A stretch of 64,000 nucleotides of DNA, from assembly GCF_013425525.1 (NCBI RefSeq), contig NZ_JACCKA010000072.1, forward strand, positions 25,670 to 89,669, in the 5' to 3' direction. The position numbers and the translations under genes were made by a program. Position 1 is the stretch's first letter. Every line of letters begins with the position of its first letter. Of the stretch, positions 7,872 to 16,786 are shown one piece after another. The notes beneath the pieces were generated by a model, which was not told the DNA's origin, ran no database searches, and worked only from the letters and a program-made list of their open reading frames with translations. Origin of the DNA: Luteimonas salinisoli. Lineage in GTDB: Bacteria; Pseudomonadota; Gammaproteobacteria; Xanthomonadales; Xanthomonadaceae.

Positions 7872-8069
7872 CTAGCGTGCGGCCTCGAGCGAAGCCTGCA
7901 GCGCCCGTGCCAGCCCCGCATCGCCGCTGACGATCTCCCGCCAGCCCAGCTGCACGCCCTTGCGGCGGCCCTTCCGGGCCAGCTTCATGCCCTCCGGATC
8001 GATGGTGAGCGTGTAGCTTCGCCCGCCCACCAGCACTTCCCGGCGCAGGGGCTTGTTCAGTCTGGTCAT
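7872..8069 (-). CDS. Small conserved hypothetical protein (65 aa)
   Basis: 65 residues from the ATG at 8069: MTRLNKPLRREVLVGGRSYT, then a basic centre (KLARKGRRKGVQL) and a short C-terminal helix. It looks like a small beta-sheet protein with a strongly basic loop. Similar short proteins occur as conserved hypotheticals in Xanthomonadaceae, with no known role. An ATG six codons earlier (8087) is possible. Neighbours give no hint. Confidence 0.6.
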   Translation of the reverse strand: MTRLNKPLRREVLVGGRSYTLTIDPEGMKLARKGRRKGVQLGWREIVSGDAGLARALQASLEAAR

Positions 8070-8186
8070 GGCGCTCTCCGCTCTCAACCGGCCACGGAGC
8101 CTAATCCCGACGATGTCTGCCGATCGCGATCAAGGTCACGGCCGATGTTCCGATGCATAACCATCCGTCCACCCGAAGAGCCCGAG

Positions 8187-8321
8187 ATGATCGAAGAACC
8201 CTGCCTACGTGACGCGCCTGCTCGAAAGGAAGGCATGGTGCCGATCACCCGGGCGGCAGTGGAGCTGGCGCGCGCAGGGGCGATCTCGCTGGCCGAGGCA
8301 TGGCGGATCCGCGCCGACTAG
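8187..8321 (+). CDS. Possible 44-residue small protein
   Basis: Reads MIEEPCLRDAPARKEGMVPI then a short amphipathic helix ending AEAWRIRAD. Codon use looks coding-like and the frame ends well before the next gene, but the ribosome site is weak and I know no family. A shorter version could start at the internal Met17. It may be an unannotated mini-protein or chance. Confidence 0.3.
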   Translation: MIEEPCLRDAPARKEGMVPITRAAVELARAGAISLAEAWRIRAD

Positions 8322-8478
8322 CCATCGTTTCCCGAAGGCGCCGTCCGCGCCGTCACCGCGCGGACGGGCGCAAGCTGAACGGGAGGTGGGACCGCACCGC
8401 GCCCATCACCTCGCCTCAACAGGCCATCGCCAAGGATGCCCCCGTCGTCCAGTTCGTGGGCCAACAGGAGAACCCTGC

Positions 8479-8766
8479 ATGAAACCAGCACTGATCAAGT
8501 CCGCTGCCCTGGTTGCCGCCATCGGCGCGGCGCTCTCGCTGGGCGCCTGCCAGGTCGAGCAGACCGAGGAAGGCAAGATGCCCGAAGTGGAAGTGGATGC
8601 GAAGGCCGGACAGCTTCCCGAGTACGACGTAGAGACCGCCGATGTCGAGGTGGGCACCCGGACCGAGACGATCACGGTCCCGGACGTGGACGTCCATACC
8701 GAAGAGCGCGAAGTCGAAGTCCCCGACGTCGACGTGACGATGCCGGACGAAAAAGAGGAAAACTGA
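8479..8766 (+). CDS. Acidic repeat lipoprotein
   Basis: 95 residues with a lipoprotein signal peptide ending LSLGAC (lipidation at Cys24) and AGGAGA upstream of the ATG. The mature part is extremely acidic and built of loose repeats of Val/Asp/Glu units such as EVEVD, ADVEVG, VPDVDV and EVPDVDV, which suggests an extended or beta-solenoid-like, possibly cation-binding, surface segment. No enzyme motif is present. A strong terminator follows at once, so it is a single-gene unit. The function is unknown. Confidence 0.75.
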   Translation: MKPALIKSAALVAAIGAALSLGACQVEQTEEGKMPEVEVDAKAGQLPEYDVETADVEVGTRTETITVPDVDVHTEEREVEVPDVDVTMPDEKEEN

Positions 8767-8784
8767 TCCTCTCCGATGAAACCA

Positions 8785-8816
8785 GAACGACGCCGCGCAC
8801 GCGGCGTCGTTTTTTT
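8785..8816 (+). terminator. Rho-independent terminator after the lipoprotein gene
   Basis: A perfect 12-base stem (8785-8796 with 8799-8810) is followed by a run of T to 8816. It lies 18 bases after the stop of the acidic lipoprotein gene and ends that transcript before the P-type ATPase. Confidence 0.9.
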
Positions 8817-8908
8817 TCGCCGTCCCCGGGCCGGTGCGATGGCGGAGCTCGTGTCGAGACGTTCGGCCAAGCGATTAGAGTAGGCGGCAACCGCCGACGA
8901 ACGCCGCG

Positions 8909-11377
8909 ATGTCGCTCAGGCAGATCCCCCGCGAATCACTCGAAGGTAGCGACCCGGGTGCCGGCTTGCGCAGCGGCCAGGTGGCGGAACGGCGGCGGCG
9001 TTTCGGCGGCAACGACGTTGCGGAGGCAGCGCCGCGGCGCTGGTGGACGGTGGCGGCCGCCTCCGCGCGGGATCCGATGCTGTGGTTCCTGCTGGTCGTC
9101 AGCGCGCTGTTCCTGGCGCTCGGCGACGTCGCCGAGGCGGTCGTGCTGCTGGCGGCGATCGTCCCGCTGCTGGGCATGGACGCCTGGCTGCACCGGCGGA
9201 CGCAGGTCTCCACCGAGGGTCTGGCCAGCCGCCTCGCCGCCACGGCGCGGGTGCTGCGCGACGGCGCCTGGCAGCTGCTCCCCGCCCGCGACCTGGTCCC
9301 GGGGGACGTGGTGGAAGTGGCCGCCGGGGGATGGGTGCCTGCGGACGGCCTGCTGCTCTCCGGCGGCGATCCGCAGTTCGACGAATCCTCGCTGACCGGC
9401 GAATCCTTTCCCGTGCGCAAGCGCGCGCTCGACGTGTCCGGCGCTCTTCCCGTCGATGCCGACGCCAGCCACTGGGCGCACGCCGGCACTCGCCTGCTGA
9501 GCGGTACCGCGAGACTGTGGATCGTTCACACCGGCGCGAGGACGCAGTACGGCGAGATCGTGCGGCTCGCCCGCGCAAGCCGCCAGGCGCGCACCCCGCT
9601 CCAGCAGTCGGTGGCGCGGCTGGTGCGATGGATCCTGATCGCGGCGCTGCTGTTCTGCCTGCTGCTGGCGGCGGTGCGGCTATTGCAGGGACACGGGCCG
9701 CTGGACGCGCTGATCAGCGCGCTGGTGCTGGCGGTCGCCGCGCTTCCGGAAGAATTTCCGGTGGTGTTCACCCTGTTCCTGGGCGTTGGGGTATATCGCC
9801 TGGCGCAGCGCCAGGCGCTGGTGCGGCGTGCGGTGGCGGTGGAGAACATCGGCCGGGTCACTGCGATCTGCTCCGACAAGACCGGCACCCTCACCGAAGG
9901 GCGGCTGCGGCTGGCCGAGGCCGTGCCCACCGAAGGCCTGGACGGGCCGGCACTGCTGGCGCTGGCGGCCTCCGTCGTCGACGCCGCCGGACACGACCCG
10001 CTGGATCAGGCGCTGTGCGCCGCGTCCCCGTCGGCCGCCTGCGGCGGCGAGCGCCTGGCCACCTTTCCCTTCACCGAGGCGCGTCGCCGCGAGACGGCCC
10101 TGTTTCGCGGCAGCGATGGTCTCGTGGCCGTGGTGAAGGGCGCACCGGAGACGGTGCTGGCGATGTGCGCACCGGACTCGCCGACGCAGGCCTGCTGGCG
10201 CGAACGGCTCGATGCCCTGGCCGCCCGTGGGTACAAGGTGATCGCTTGTGCGCGCCGCGCGTTGCCGACCGGCCACGACCCGGAACGCGAGCCGGATTCG
10301 GGTTATGCGCTGGCCGGACTGCTGGCCTTCGGCGATCCGGTCCGCGAGGGCGTACGCGAATCGGTCCAGGCCTGCCTGGCGGCCGGGATCCGGGTGATCA
10401 TGGTCACCGGCGACCACCCCCTCACCGCCGGCGCCATCGCCCGCGACATCGGCCTGGGCGGCGGCACGCCGAGCGTGCTCGGCCTCGGGGACCCGGGCGG
10501 CGATCCGGTCGACACCGACGCCCTGGCCGGCGCCGACGTCATCGCGCGCGCCGCACCGGCGCAGAAGCTGCAGCTGGTGCAGGCGTTGCAGGCGCGCGGG
10601 CACATCGTCGCGGTCACCGGCGACGGCGTCAACGACGTGCCGGCGCTGCAGGCTGCCGATATCGGCATCGCGATGGGAGAACGCGGCACCCGCAGCGCCC
10701 GCGAGGCGGCGGCCATCGTGCTGCTGGACGACAACTTCCGCACCCTGGTCGCTGCCATCGCCGAGGGCCGGCAGTTGTTCGCCAACCTGCAACGCGGTTT
10801 CGCCTACCTGCTGCTGGTGCATCTGCCGCTAGTGCTCTCGGCGGCGCTGGTGCCGCTGGCCGGGTTCCCCCTGCTGTATCTGCCGATCCACATCGTCTGG
10901 CTGGAGCTGATCATCCACCCGACGTCCATGCTCGCGTTCCAGCGGCGCAGCGAAGCGCAACTGCGCGGGCAGCCGGTCGCGCGCGGACCGGTGCGCTTCT
11001 TCTCCGCGCGCGCGTGGCGGGCACTGCTGCTTGCGGGCGCAGCCGCCACGGGCGCGGTGCTGGCCGGGCACGGGCTTGGCGGCATTGCCGGGGATGTCGC
11101 GGACCCGGCGGCAGGGGCACGGTCGCTGGCGCTGGCCGTGCTGATCCTCTGCAGCGTGGTGTTTCTGGCCGTGCTGACCGGCCTGCGCGGGCGGATGCCG
11201 CGGCTGGTCGCCGCGGCCGCCCTGGCGAGCGCCGCGCTGATCCAGGTCCCGATGCTCTCCGCCCTGCTCGAGGTGCAGCCGCTGGCGCCCGCCGGACTGG
11301 CCGCCGCCGTCGCACTCGCCGGCTTGGCATGGCTGGCGGCACTGCCGTTGCGAGCTGCACTGGATGCGGAATCCTGA
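8909..11377 (+). CDS. Cation-transporting P-type ATPase
   Basis: 822 residues, an ATP-driven ion pump of the inner membrane. All core motifs are present: TGES (163-166, actuator), CSDKTGTLTEG with phospho-Asp323, the nucleotide-binding KGAPE motif, and GDGVNDVPAL (near 572) of the HAD hinge. The membrane-helix-4 motif is PEEFP (280-284), not PEGLP/PEGIP of calcium pumps or CPC of copper pumps, so the ion is uncertain. No N-terminal metal-binding domain. The protein is shorter than typical P2 ATPases, with a compact C-terminal membrane bundle. It lies alone between a terminator and the propeller protein gene. Confidence 0.92.
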   Translation: MSLRQIPRESLEGSDPGAGLRSGQVAERRRRFGGNDVAEAAPRRWWTVAAASARDPMLWFLLVVSALFLALGDVAEAVVLLAAIVPLLGMDAWLHRRTQVSTEGLASRLAATARVLRDGAWQLLPARDLVPGDVVEVAAGGWVPADGLLLSGGDPQFDESSLTGESFPVRKRALDVSGALPVDADASHWAHAGTRLLSGTARLWIVHTGARTQYGEIVRLARASRQARTPLQQSVARLVRWILIAALLFCLLLAAVRLLQGHGPLDALISALVLAVAALPEEFPVVFTLFLGVGVYRLAQRQALVRRAVAVENIGRVTAICSDKTGTLTEGRLRLAEAVPTEGLDGPALLALAASVVDAAGHDPLDQALCAASPSAACGGERLATFPFTEARRRETALFRGSDGLVAVVKGAPETVLAMCAPDSPTQACWRERLDALAARGYKVIACARRALPTGHDPEREPDSGYALAGLLAFGDPVREGVRESVQACLAAGIRVIMVTGDHPLTAGAIARDIGLGGGTPSVLGLGDPGGDPVDTDALAGADVIARAAPAQKLQLVQALQARGHIVAVTGDGVNDVPALQAADIGIAMGERGTRSAREAAAIVLLDDNFRTLVAAIAEGRQLFANLQRGFAYLLLVHLPLVLSAALVPLAGFPLLYLPIHIVWLELIIHPTSMLAFQRRSEAQLRGQPVARGPVRFFSARAWRALLLAGAAATGAVLAGHGLGGIAGDVADPAAGARSLALAVLILCSVVFLAVLTGLRGRMPRLVAAAALASAALIQVPMLSALLEVQPLAPAGLAAAVALAGLAWLAALPLRAALDAES

Positions 11378-11486
11378 CTCGCCGGACTCAAGAAATGTGA
11401 TGGGTTGCCGTTATCCTGTGACGGATGCAGATCATGGCCGGTCCCGTCGGGGCCGGCATCCGGCCGACACGGGGGCGGCCACCGCG

Positions 11487-14400
11487 ATGGCGAGAAGCAG
11501 CTGCTCCAGCCGCGCGTGGCGCGTCGCCGCGCTGTTGGCGCTGCCGCTGTGGCTGTGGCTGCCGCTGCATGCGTCGGCGCTGGAGGGCGCCGCCGACCAG
11601 GCCGGCCGCCTCAGCCTGGAAGCCTACGGGCCCGACCAGGGCCTGTCGCAGTCGACCGTCAACGCCATGCAGGGCGACGACCAGGGTTTTCTCTGGGTCG
11701 CCACCCAGGAAGGACTGAACCGCTTCGACGGCCATCGATTCGAGGTCTATCGCCGCGGGCCCGTGCGCGAGGGCGGACTGCTGAGCAGCAGCATCGACGC
11801 GCTGGCGTTCGAACACGGCCAACAGCGGCTGTGGCTGGGCACCAACGATTCCGGCCTCGAGGTGGTGCACCTGCCCAGCTGGGAAAGGACCCGCCTGGGC
11901 ACCGCAGACGGGATTTCGCACAGCCGCGTGTCGCAGATCCTGCCCGACCCCGCCGGCGGCGCCTGGGTCGGCACCGGTGCCGGCGTCGACCACGTCGACG
12001 CGACACTCGACCGCGTCGTGCGCCTGGGCGCCGGCGGCGACGTGGTGCAGCTGGTGGCAGGCCCCCGGGAAGGCACCGCGCTCGCGCTGGATCGCGATTG
12101 CCGGCTGTGGCGCGCCACGCGCGATGCGCTCGAGCTGTTGGTGACGGCCCCCGGGGGGGCCGCCAGTTGCGTGGGCCTGCAGCACGGGCCCGAGGGCGCC
12201 TGGCTCGCCACCGCACGCCGCGGCCTGTACCTGGTCGACGCCGACGATGGCGCGGTGCTGCGCCACTATCCGATGGACGCGCTGCAGGGTACGCCGGGCT
12301 CGATCGGCGCGCTGCTGCGTCTGGCCGATGGCCGGGTGCTGGTGGGCCTGGGCACCGGCGCGATCGTCCAGCTCGGCCCCGGCACCGCCCCTACGCGGCC
12401 CCTGCCGCTCGACGGAGCGCCCGACAGCGGCGTCGTGTCGCTGCATGAGGACGACTCGGGAACCCTCTGGATCGGCACCTATACCTCGGGGCTGTACCAG
12501 GTCAGGCCGCTGTCGGCCGCGATCCGCCACGACCTGGCCGACGCGGACGCCATTGCGGCATGGCCGAGCAGCAGCCTGCGCGCGATCTGGCGCGATGGCA
12601 CCCACCGGTTGCTCGGCAGCGACGCCGGGCTGATGCAGCGCCACGGCGCCGCACCATGGCAGCCGGTGAAGGCTTTCGCCGGCCACACCGTACGCGCGAT
12701 CGCAAGGGCCGCGGAGGGCGGCTGGTGGATCGGCACCCATGGCGGTCTGTGGCACTGGAACGGCGCGGACCTGGCGGAACGGGTGCCGGCACTGCCCGAC
12801 CCGCGGATCGAAGCGCTGCTGGTGGAGGGCGATATCGTCTGGGTGGCCACGCGCGGCGGCCTGGCGCGCCTGGAGAGCGGCCGTGCCGTCGACGATCCGA
12901 AGCTGGTGCCGCTGCGCGGGCGTCTGCTGACCAGCCTGCTGCGCGATCGTCGCGGCACCCTCTGGGTCGGCAGCAACGCCGACGGCCTGTGGCGTCTCGA
13001 CGACGCCGGCATGCCGCGCCGGTTCCGGCCGAGCGCCGGCGAGCTGCACGAATCGCTCTGGTCGCTGCACGAGGGCGACGATGCGCTCTGGGTCGGCAGC
13101 TTCTCCGGCGGCCTGTTCCGGGTCGAGCCCGGAACAGGCCGCGTACGCGCGTATACCGACGGCGACGGCCTGTTCAACAACGTCGTCTACCGCATCCTCG
13201 AGGATGCGGGCGGCCGCCTCTGGCTGAGCACGAACAACGGACTGAGCGTCCTCGACCCGCCCACCGGCATCGTTCAGAACCTGCGTCCGCGCGACGGCTT
13301 GCGCAACCGCGAATTCAACAGCGGCGCTGCCCTGCGCGACGCCGAAGGGCTGCTGTACTTCGGCGGCACCCGCGGCCTGGACGTGATCGATCCGCGCGGC
13401 CTGCCGGCGCGCAGCCCGGCGGCGCATCCGGTCCTGACCGCGCTACGCGTGGTGCCCCGCGAGAACGGCGGCGACGAGCTCCGCCGCCAGTCCGACATCG
13501 TCTACGCCGAACGCATCGCGCTCGATCACGGGGAACGGGTGTTCTCGATCGAGATGACCGCGATCGACTTCACCGCGCCGGATGCCGCGCGGCTGCGCTA
13601 CCGGATGCTCGGCCTGCACCGTGAATGGGTGCAGCCGCAGTCCGCCCATGCCCAGTTCTCGGTCAGCCACCTTCCCCCGGGCAGGTACACGCTCGAAGTG
13701 CAGGCGGCTGGCCGCGACGGCCTGTTCGGCCCGCCACGCACCCTGGAGATCGACATGGCGCCGCCGTGGTGGCGCCATGGCCTCGCCTATGCCGGCTACG
13801 CGCTGCTCGGGCTGCTGCTGCTGGCCTGGCTGGGTTCCCGGATCGGCGCGACCGTGCGCCGCGAACGGCGCCAGATCGAGCTGCTCAACCGCACCGTGGC
13901 CGAACGCACCGCCCAGCTGCAGGACGCCAACCAGCGGCTACGCCGCACCAACGAGCAACTCGACGTGGCCACGCGCCGCGACCCGCTGACCCGCATCTCC
14001 AACCGCCGCGACCTGCAGGCGTGGCTCGGCCGCGAGACCTCGGCGCTGCGCGTGCAGCTCGAGCAGGCGATGGACGGCCACGAGCGCCTGGCCTTCTTCA
14101 TGATCGACATCGACGACTTCAAGCAGGTCAACGACGTGTACGGCCACCAGGCCGGCGACGAGGTCCTGGTGCACTTCGCCGACCGCCTGCGCCTGCTGTG
14201 CCGGGAACAGGACCTGTTGGTGCGCTGGGGCGGCGAGGAGTTCCTGCTGATCAGCCGCTTCACCCGCATCGAGGACGCCATGCGCCTGGCGGAACGCATC
14301 CGCGACGCGATCGCCAGGCAGCCGATCCGCGCCCGGCCCGGTGTGCTGCTCGAACTGACCTGCTCGATCGGCTTCGCGCCCTGGCCGTTCTCGCTCGAAT

Positions 14401-14624
14401 GGCCGGCACTGGGCGAATGGGAGGACAGCGTCGCCATGGCGGACCGCTGCCTGTACGCGGCCAAGCGCGGCGGCAAGAACGCCTGGGTGGGGCTCGCACC
14501 GGGTCCGGCGCCGGACGAGGCCGGCGTCCTGGCGCTGCTGGCCGGCACGGCTCCGGACCTGCCCGGGCCGGACTGCGTGCAGGTGCTGCATTCCGGCGAC
14601 GCGGCCCCCCGCTTCGATCGCTGA
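11487..14624 (+). CDS. Beta-propeller diguanylate cyclase
   Basis: 1045 residues. Signal peptide to about residue 30, then repeated two-component-regulator propeller units (about 35-650; recurring LWVGT/LWIGT and GLY/GLW motifs), a Y_Y_Y domain (about 690-755), one membrane helix near 765-785, a short coiled coil, and a cytoplasmic GGDEF domain. The active site is GGEEF near 915 with an intact RxxD inhibitory site (REQD) before it. It therefore senses something in the periplasm and makes cyclic-di-GMP. The start at 11487 places the signal peptide at the N-terminus; the frame opens earlier, overlapping the ATPase end. The ligand is unknown. Confidence 0.9.
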   Translation: MARSSCSSRAWRVAALLALPLWLWLPLHASALEGAADQAGRLSLEAYGPDQGLSQSTVNAMQGDDQGFLWVATQEGLNRFDGHRFEVYRRGPVREGGLLSSSIDALAFEHGQQRLWLGTNDSGLEVVHLPSWERTRLGTADGISHSRVSQILPDPAGGAWVGTGAGVDHVDATLDRVVRLGAGGDVVQLVAGPREGTALALDRDCRLWRATRDALELLVTAPGGAASCVGLQHGPEGAWLATARRGLYLVDADDGAVLRHYPMDALQGTPGSIGALLRLADGRVLVGLGTGAIVQLGPGTAPTRPLPLDGAPDSGVVSLHEDDSGTLWIGTYTSGLYQVRPLSAAIRHDLADADAIAAWPSSSLRAIWRDGTHRLLGSDAGLMQRHGAAPWQPVKAFAGHTVRAIARAAEGGWWIGTHGGLWHWNGADLAERVPALPDPRIEALLVEGDIVWVATRGGLARLESGRAVDDPKLVPLRGRLLTSLLRDRRGTLWVGSNADGLWRLDDAGMPRRFRPSAGELHESLWSLHEGDDALWVGSFSGGLFRVEPGTGRVRAYTDGDGLFNNVVYRILEDAGGRLWLSTNNGLSVLDPPTGIVQNLRPRDGLRNREFNSGAALRDAEGLLYFGGTRGLDVIDPRGLPARSPAAHPVLTALRVVPRENGGDELRRQSDIVYAERIALDHGERVFSIEMTAIDFTAPDAARLRYRMLGLHREWVQPQSAHAQFSVSHLPPGRYTLEVQAAGRDGLFGPPRTLEIDMAPPWWRHGLAYAGYALLGLLLLAWLGSRIGATVRRERRQIELLNRTVAERTAQLQDANQRLRRTNEQLDVATRRDPLTRISNRRDLQAWLGRETSALRVQLEQAMDGHERLAFFMIDIDDFKQVNDVYGHQAGDEVLVHFADRLRLLCREQDLLVRWGGEEFLLISRFTRIEDAMRLAERIRDAIARQPIRARPGVLLELTCSIGFAPWPFSLEWPALGEWEDSVAMADRCLYAAKRGGKNAWVGLAPGPAPDEAGVLALLAGTAPDLPGPDCVQVLHSGDAAPRFDR

Positions 14625-14663
14625 GACGGGAGCACTCCCGCGGACCGGTCCCGCGCGGCGGTC

Positions 14664-14837
14664 TCAGGTCACCTTCTTGTAGATCGTCACCCCGAGCACG
14701 AACAGCACCACCGCGATGACGATCGCCGTCCAGAACAGGAACTGCGCGATGCCCATCGCCGCCCCGGCCATGCCGCTGAAGCCCAGCGCGCCCGCGATCA
14801 GGCCGATGACGGCGAAGATGATGGCCCACTTGATCAT
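14664..14837 (-). CDS. DUF1328 (YtjA-type) small membrane protein
   Basis: 57 residues starting MIKWAIIFAVIGLIAGALGF, the standard YtjA/DUF1328 sequence with two membrane helices and a basic end (IYKKVT). GGAGG precedes the ATG by eight bases. Such proteins are small stress-related membrane components of unknown mechanism, often found beside stress genes. It is convergent with the propeller cyclase gene; a small GGGAG/CTCCC hairpin near 14630 lies in the gap. Confidence 0.88.
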   Translation of the reverse strand: MIKWAIIFAVIGLIAGALGFSGMAGAAMGIAQFLFWTAIVIAVVLFVLGVTIYKKVT

Positions 14838-14992
14838 GTCTGATGCCTCCGGCCCCGGCGGGGCGATGGTGGATGGATGCGCAAGCGCCCGCATGGATCG
14901 GGCCGCCGGCGGCGCATCCGCACGATAGGCGCGACCGCGTGGCACGATCGTGAAGTCCGCGGGTTCGAGGCGCGCGACGGCGTCGGCGCGGC

Positions 14993-16171
14993 TCAGCCGT
15001 GCAGCGGCATGCGGAAGCGGAAACGGGTGCCGCGCTGGTCGCTGGACTCGACCTCCAGGGCACCGCGATGGGCGCGCGCGATCTGCGCTGCGATATAGAG
15101 GCCGAGGCCCAGCCCGTCCACCCGGCCGTCCTCCTCGCCGCGCGAGAACGGCTCGAACAGGCGGCGGCGCCGTTCCTCGGGGATCGCACGCCCGGCGTTG
15201 GCGACCGACAGCACCAGCTCGCCGCCGGTCGCACGCGCCGCGGCCCGCACCGGCGCACGGGGATCGCCATGGGTCGCGGCGTTGATCAGCAGGTTGGCGA
15301 ACAGCTGCGCGATGCGGTCGGGATCGCAGCGGACCGTGCCGCCGATCACCAGATCCGCCTCGACGGGCCTGCCGGGATGCGCGGCGCGCACCTCGGAGAC
15401 GACATGCTCCAGGATGCCGCCCAGGCCCTCGGTCTCGCGCAGCGTCACCGGGATGCCGCCGCCCAGGCGCCCGTGGGCGAAATCGAGGATGTTGTCGATC
15501 AGTTCCGACATGCGCGCGCAGGCGTTGCGCATGTCGTCCAGCGGTTGCTCCCAGGTGTCGTCGAGTTCGCCGCGCAGCAGCCAGGTGTTCGTGCTCAGCA
15601 CCTGCAGCGGGTTGCGCAGATCGTGGCCGAGCACGGCGATGAACTCCTCGCGCACCCTGGCGGTGTCCTGTTCGCTGCGCAGCGCGTCGCTTGTGAGCTC
15701 GTGCTGCTCGAGACTGTCCATGTGCGTGGCGATGAGCTCGGCGAACAGCTCCAGGGCCTGGACGATGCCGGGATCGTCCAGTCTGGCCGGCCGCGGATCG
15801 ATCGCGCACAGAGTGCCGAAGAACGCGCCGTCGCGACGGAAGATCGGCACCGAGATGTAGCTCTCGAACCCGTACAGTTTCGGCGTGGGGTGCTCGCGGA
15901 ACTCCGGGTGGCTGCCGACGTGGCCGATGACCACCGGCTGGCGATGCTGGCGGATCTCGTTGCAGATCGTGGTCTCCAGCGCGAGCTCGCCGCCGGGCTC
16001 GATGCCGAAGTCGATGCCGTCGCGCACCGCACAGGCCGTCCAGCGGCTGTCGGTGACCCGCGCCACCGCCGCGAAACCCATCCCGGTGATGTGCGAGACC
16101 GTCGCCAGGATCTTCTCGACCGCCGGAATGCGGCCGATCAGCGCGACCTCCGCGCCCTTCGCTCGTTCCAC
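14993..16171 (-). CDS. GAF-domain histidine kinase
   Basis: 392 residues from the GTG at 16171. An N-terminal GAF sensor domain (about 5-150, with FESYISVPIFRRDGAFFGTL) is followed by HisKA (FIAVLGHDLRNPLQ; phospho-acceptor His) and an HATPase domain with NLLINAATHGDP, VANAGRAIPEE and GLGLGLYIA boxes. It has no membrane segment, so it senses a cytoplasmic signal, perhaps redox or light through a bound cofactor, which cannot be told here. No response regulator is adjacent. An upstream ATG at 16246 is an alternative start that adds 25 low-complexity residues. Confidence 0.85.
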   Translation of the reverse strand: MERAKGAEVALIGRIPAVEKILATVSHITGMGFAAVARVTDSRWTACAVRDGIDFGIEPGGELALETTICNEIRQHRQPVVIGHVGSHPEFREHPTPKLYGFESYISVPIFRRDGAFFGTLCAIDPRPARLDDPGIVQALELFAELIATHMDSLEQHELTSDALRSEQDTARVREEFIAVLGHDLRNPLQVLSTNTWLLRGELDDTWEQPLDDMRNACARMSELIDNILDFAHGRLGGGIPVTLRETEGLGGILEHVVSEVRAAHPGRPVEADLVIGGTVRCDPDRIAQLFANLLINAATHGDPRAPVRAAARATGGELVLSVANAGRAIPEERRRRLFEPFSRGEEDGRVDGLGLGLYIAAQIARAHRGALEVESSDQRGTRFRFRMPLHG

Positions 16172-16269
16172 GCCGCCCCCACCCGTTCCCAGTCCCGAAT
16201 ATAGCCCGTGTATCCGCCCCGCAGGCCAGCGCCACGCACGTCCCACGACTGAATACGAACCTATCCCGC

Positions 16270-16560
16270 CTACAGGGCCTCCCTGTCTTCGTCGCTGCCC
16301 GGCTCGGCATAGTCCGGATCCTCGGCATCATGGGCGTGGCCGAGCGCCTCGCGCACCGGCGCCGGCAAACGTTCGACGTCGAGCACCACCTTGCCCGAGT
16401 GGACGTCGCGCACCGCATCCAGGGGAATGACGAAATCGCCGGCGTTCTCGATGTTGACCACAAGCTCGGCGCTGGCGCTGCGCACCTCGCGCACCGCGCC
16501 GACGCCCAGTTCGCCGTCGACCACGAACACCATGCAGCCAACCTCGATCCGCTCCGGCAT
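16270..16560 (-). CDS. DUF2171/PRC-barrel-like small protein
   Basis: 96 residues from the ATG at 16560, with GAGGTGG upstream. The sequence IEVGCMVFVVDGELGVGAVR followed by IPLDAVRDVHSGKVVLDVE is the small beta-barrel of DUF2171/PRC-barrel proteins; the C-terminal 30 residues are acidic and disordered. Family members are small and soluble and often accompany stress genes, but have no proven activity. It is divergent from the antiporter gene and upstream of the histidine kinase on the same strand. Confidence 0.75.
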   Translation of the reverse strand: MPERIEVGCMVFVVDGELGVGAVREVRSASAELVVNIENAGDFVIPLDAVRDVHSGKVVLDVERLPAPVREALGHAHDAEDPDYAEPGSDEDREAL

Positions 16561-16786
16561 GGGGGCCACCTCGTTGCTGCGGCGCGATCGCGATCCGCAT
16601 CGCTCCACCGTCGCAGGGAATGATCGCCCGACCCGGCGTTGCCCCGCGGTGAAGGCCCGGCGGGCCCGGCCGTACGGGCGGCGCTGGACCGCTGCGCGCC
16701 GGAGGCGGCGCAGGCGCGCGCTAAGGAACGTGCGGCCGGCGGGGATGCTAACGTTTCCGCACCGCTCCATCCCACGCCGGATCCCC

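Noticed and set aside
8909..11377. Copper or zinc pump
   Set aside because: No CPC motif in helix 4 and no N-terminal CxxC domain, so it is not a P1B pump.
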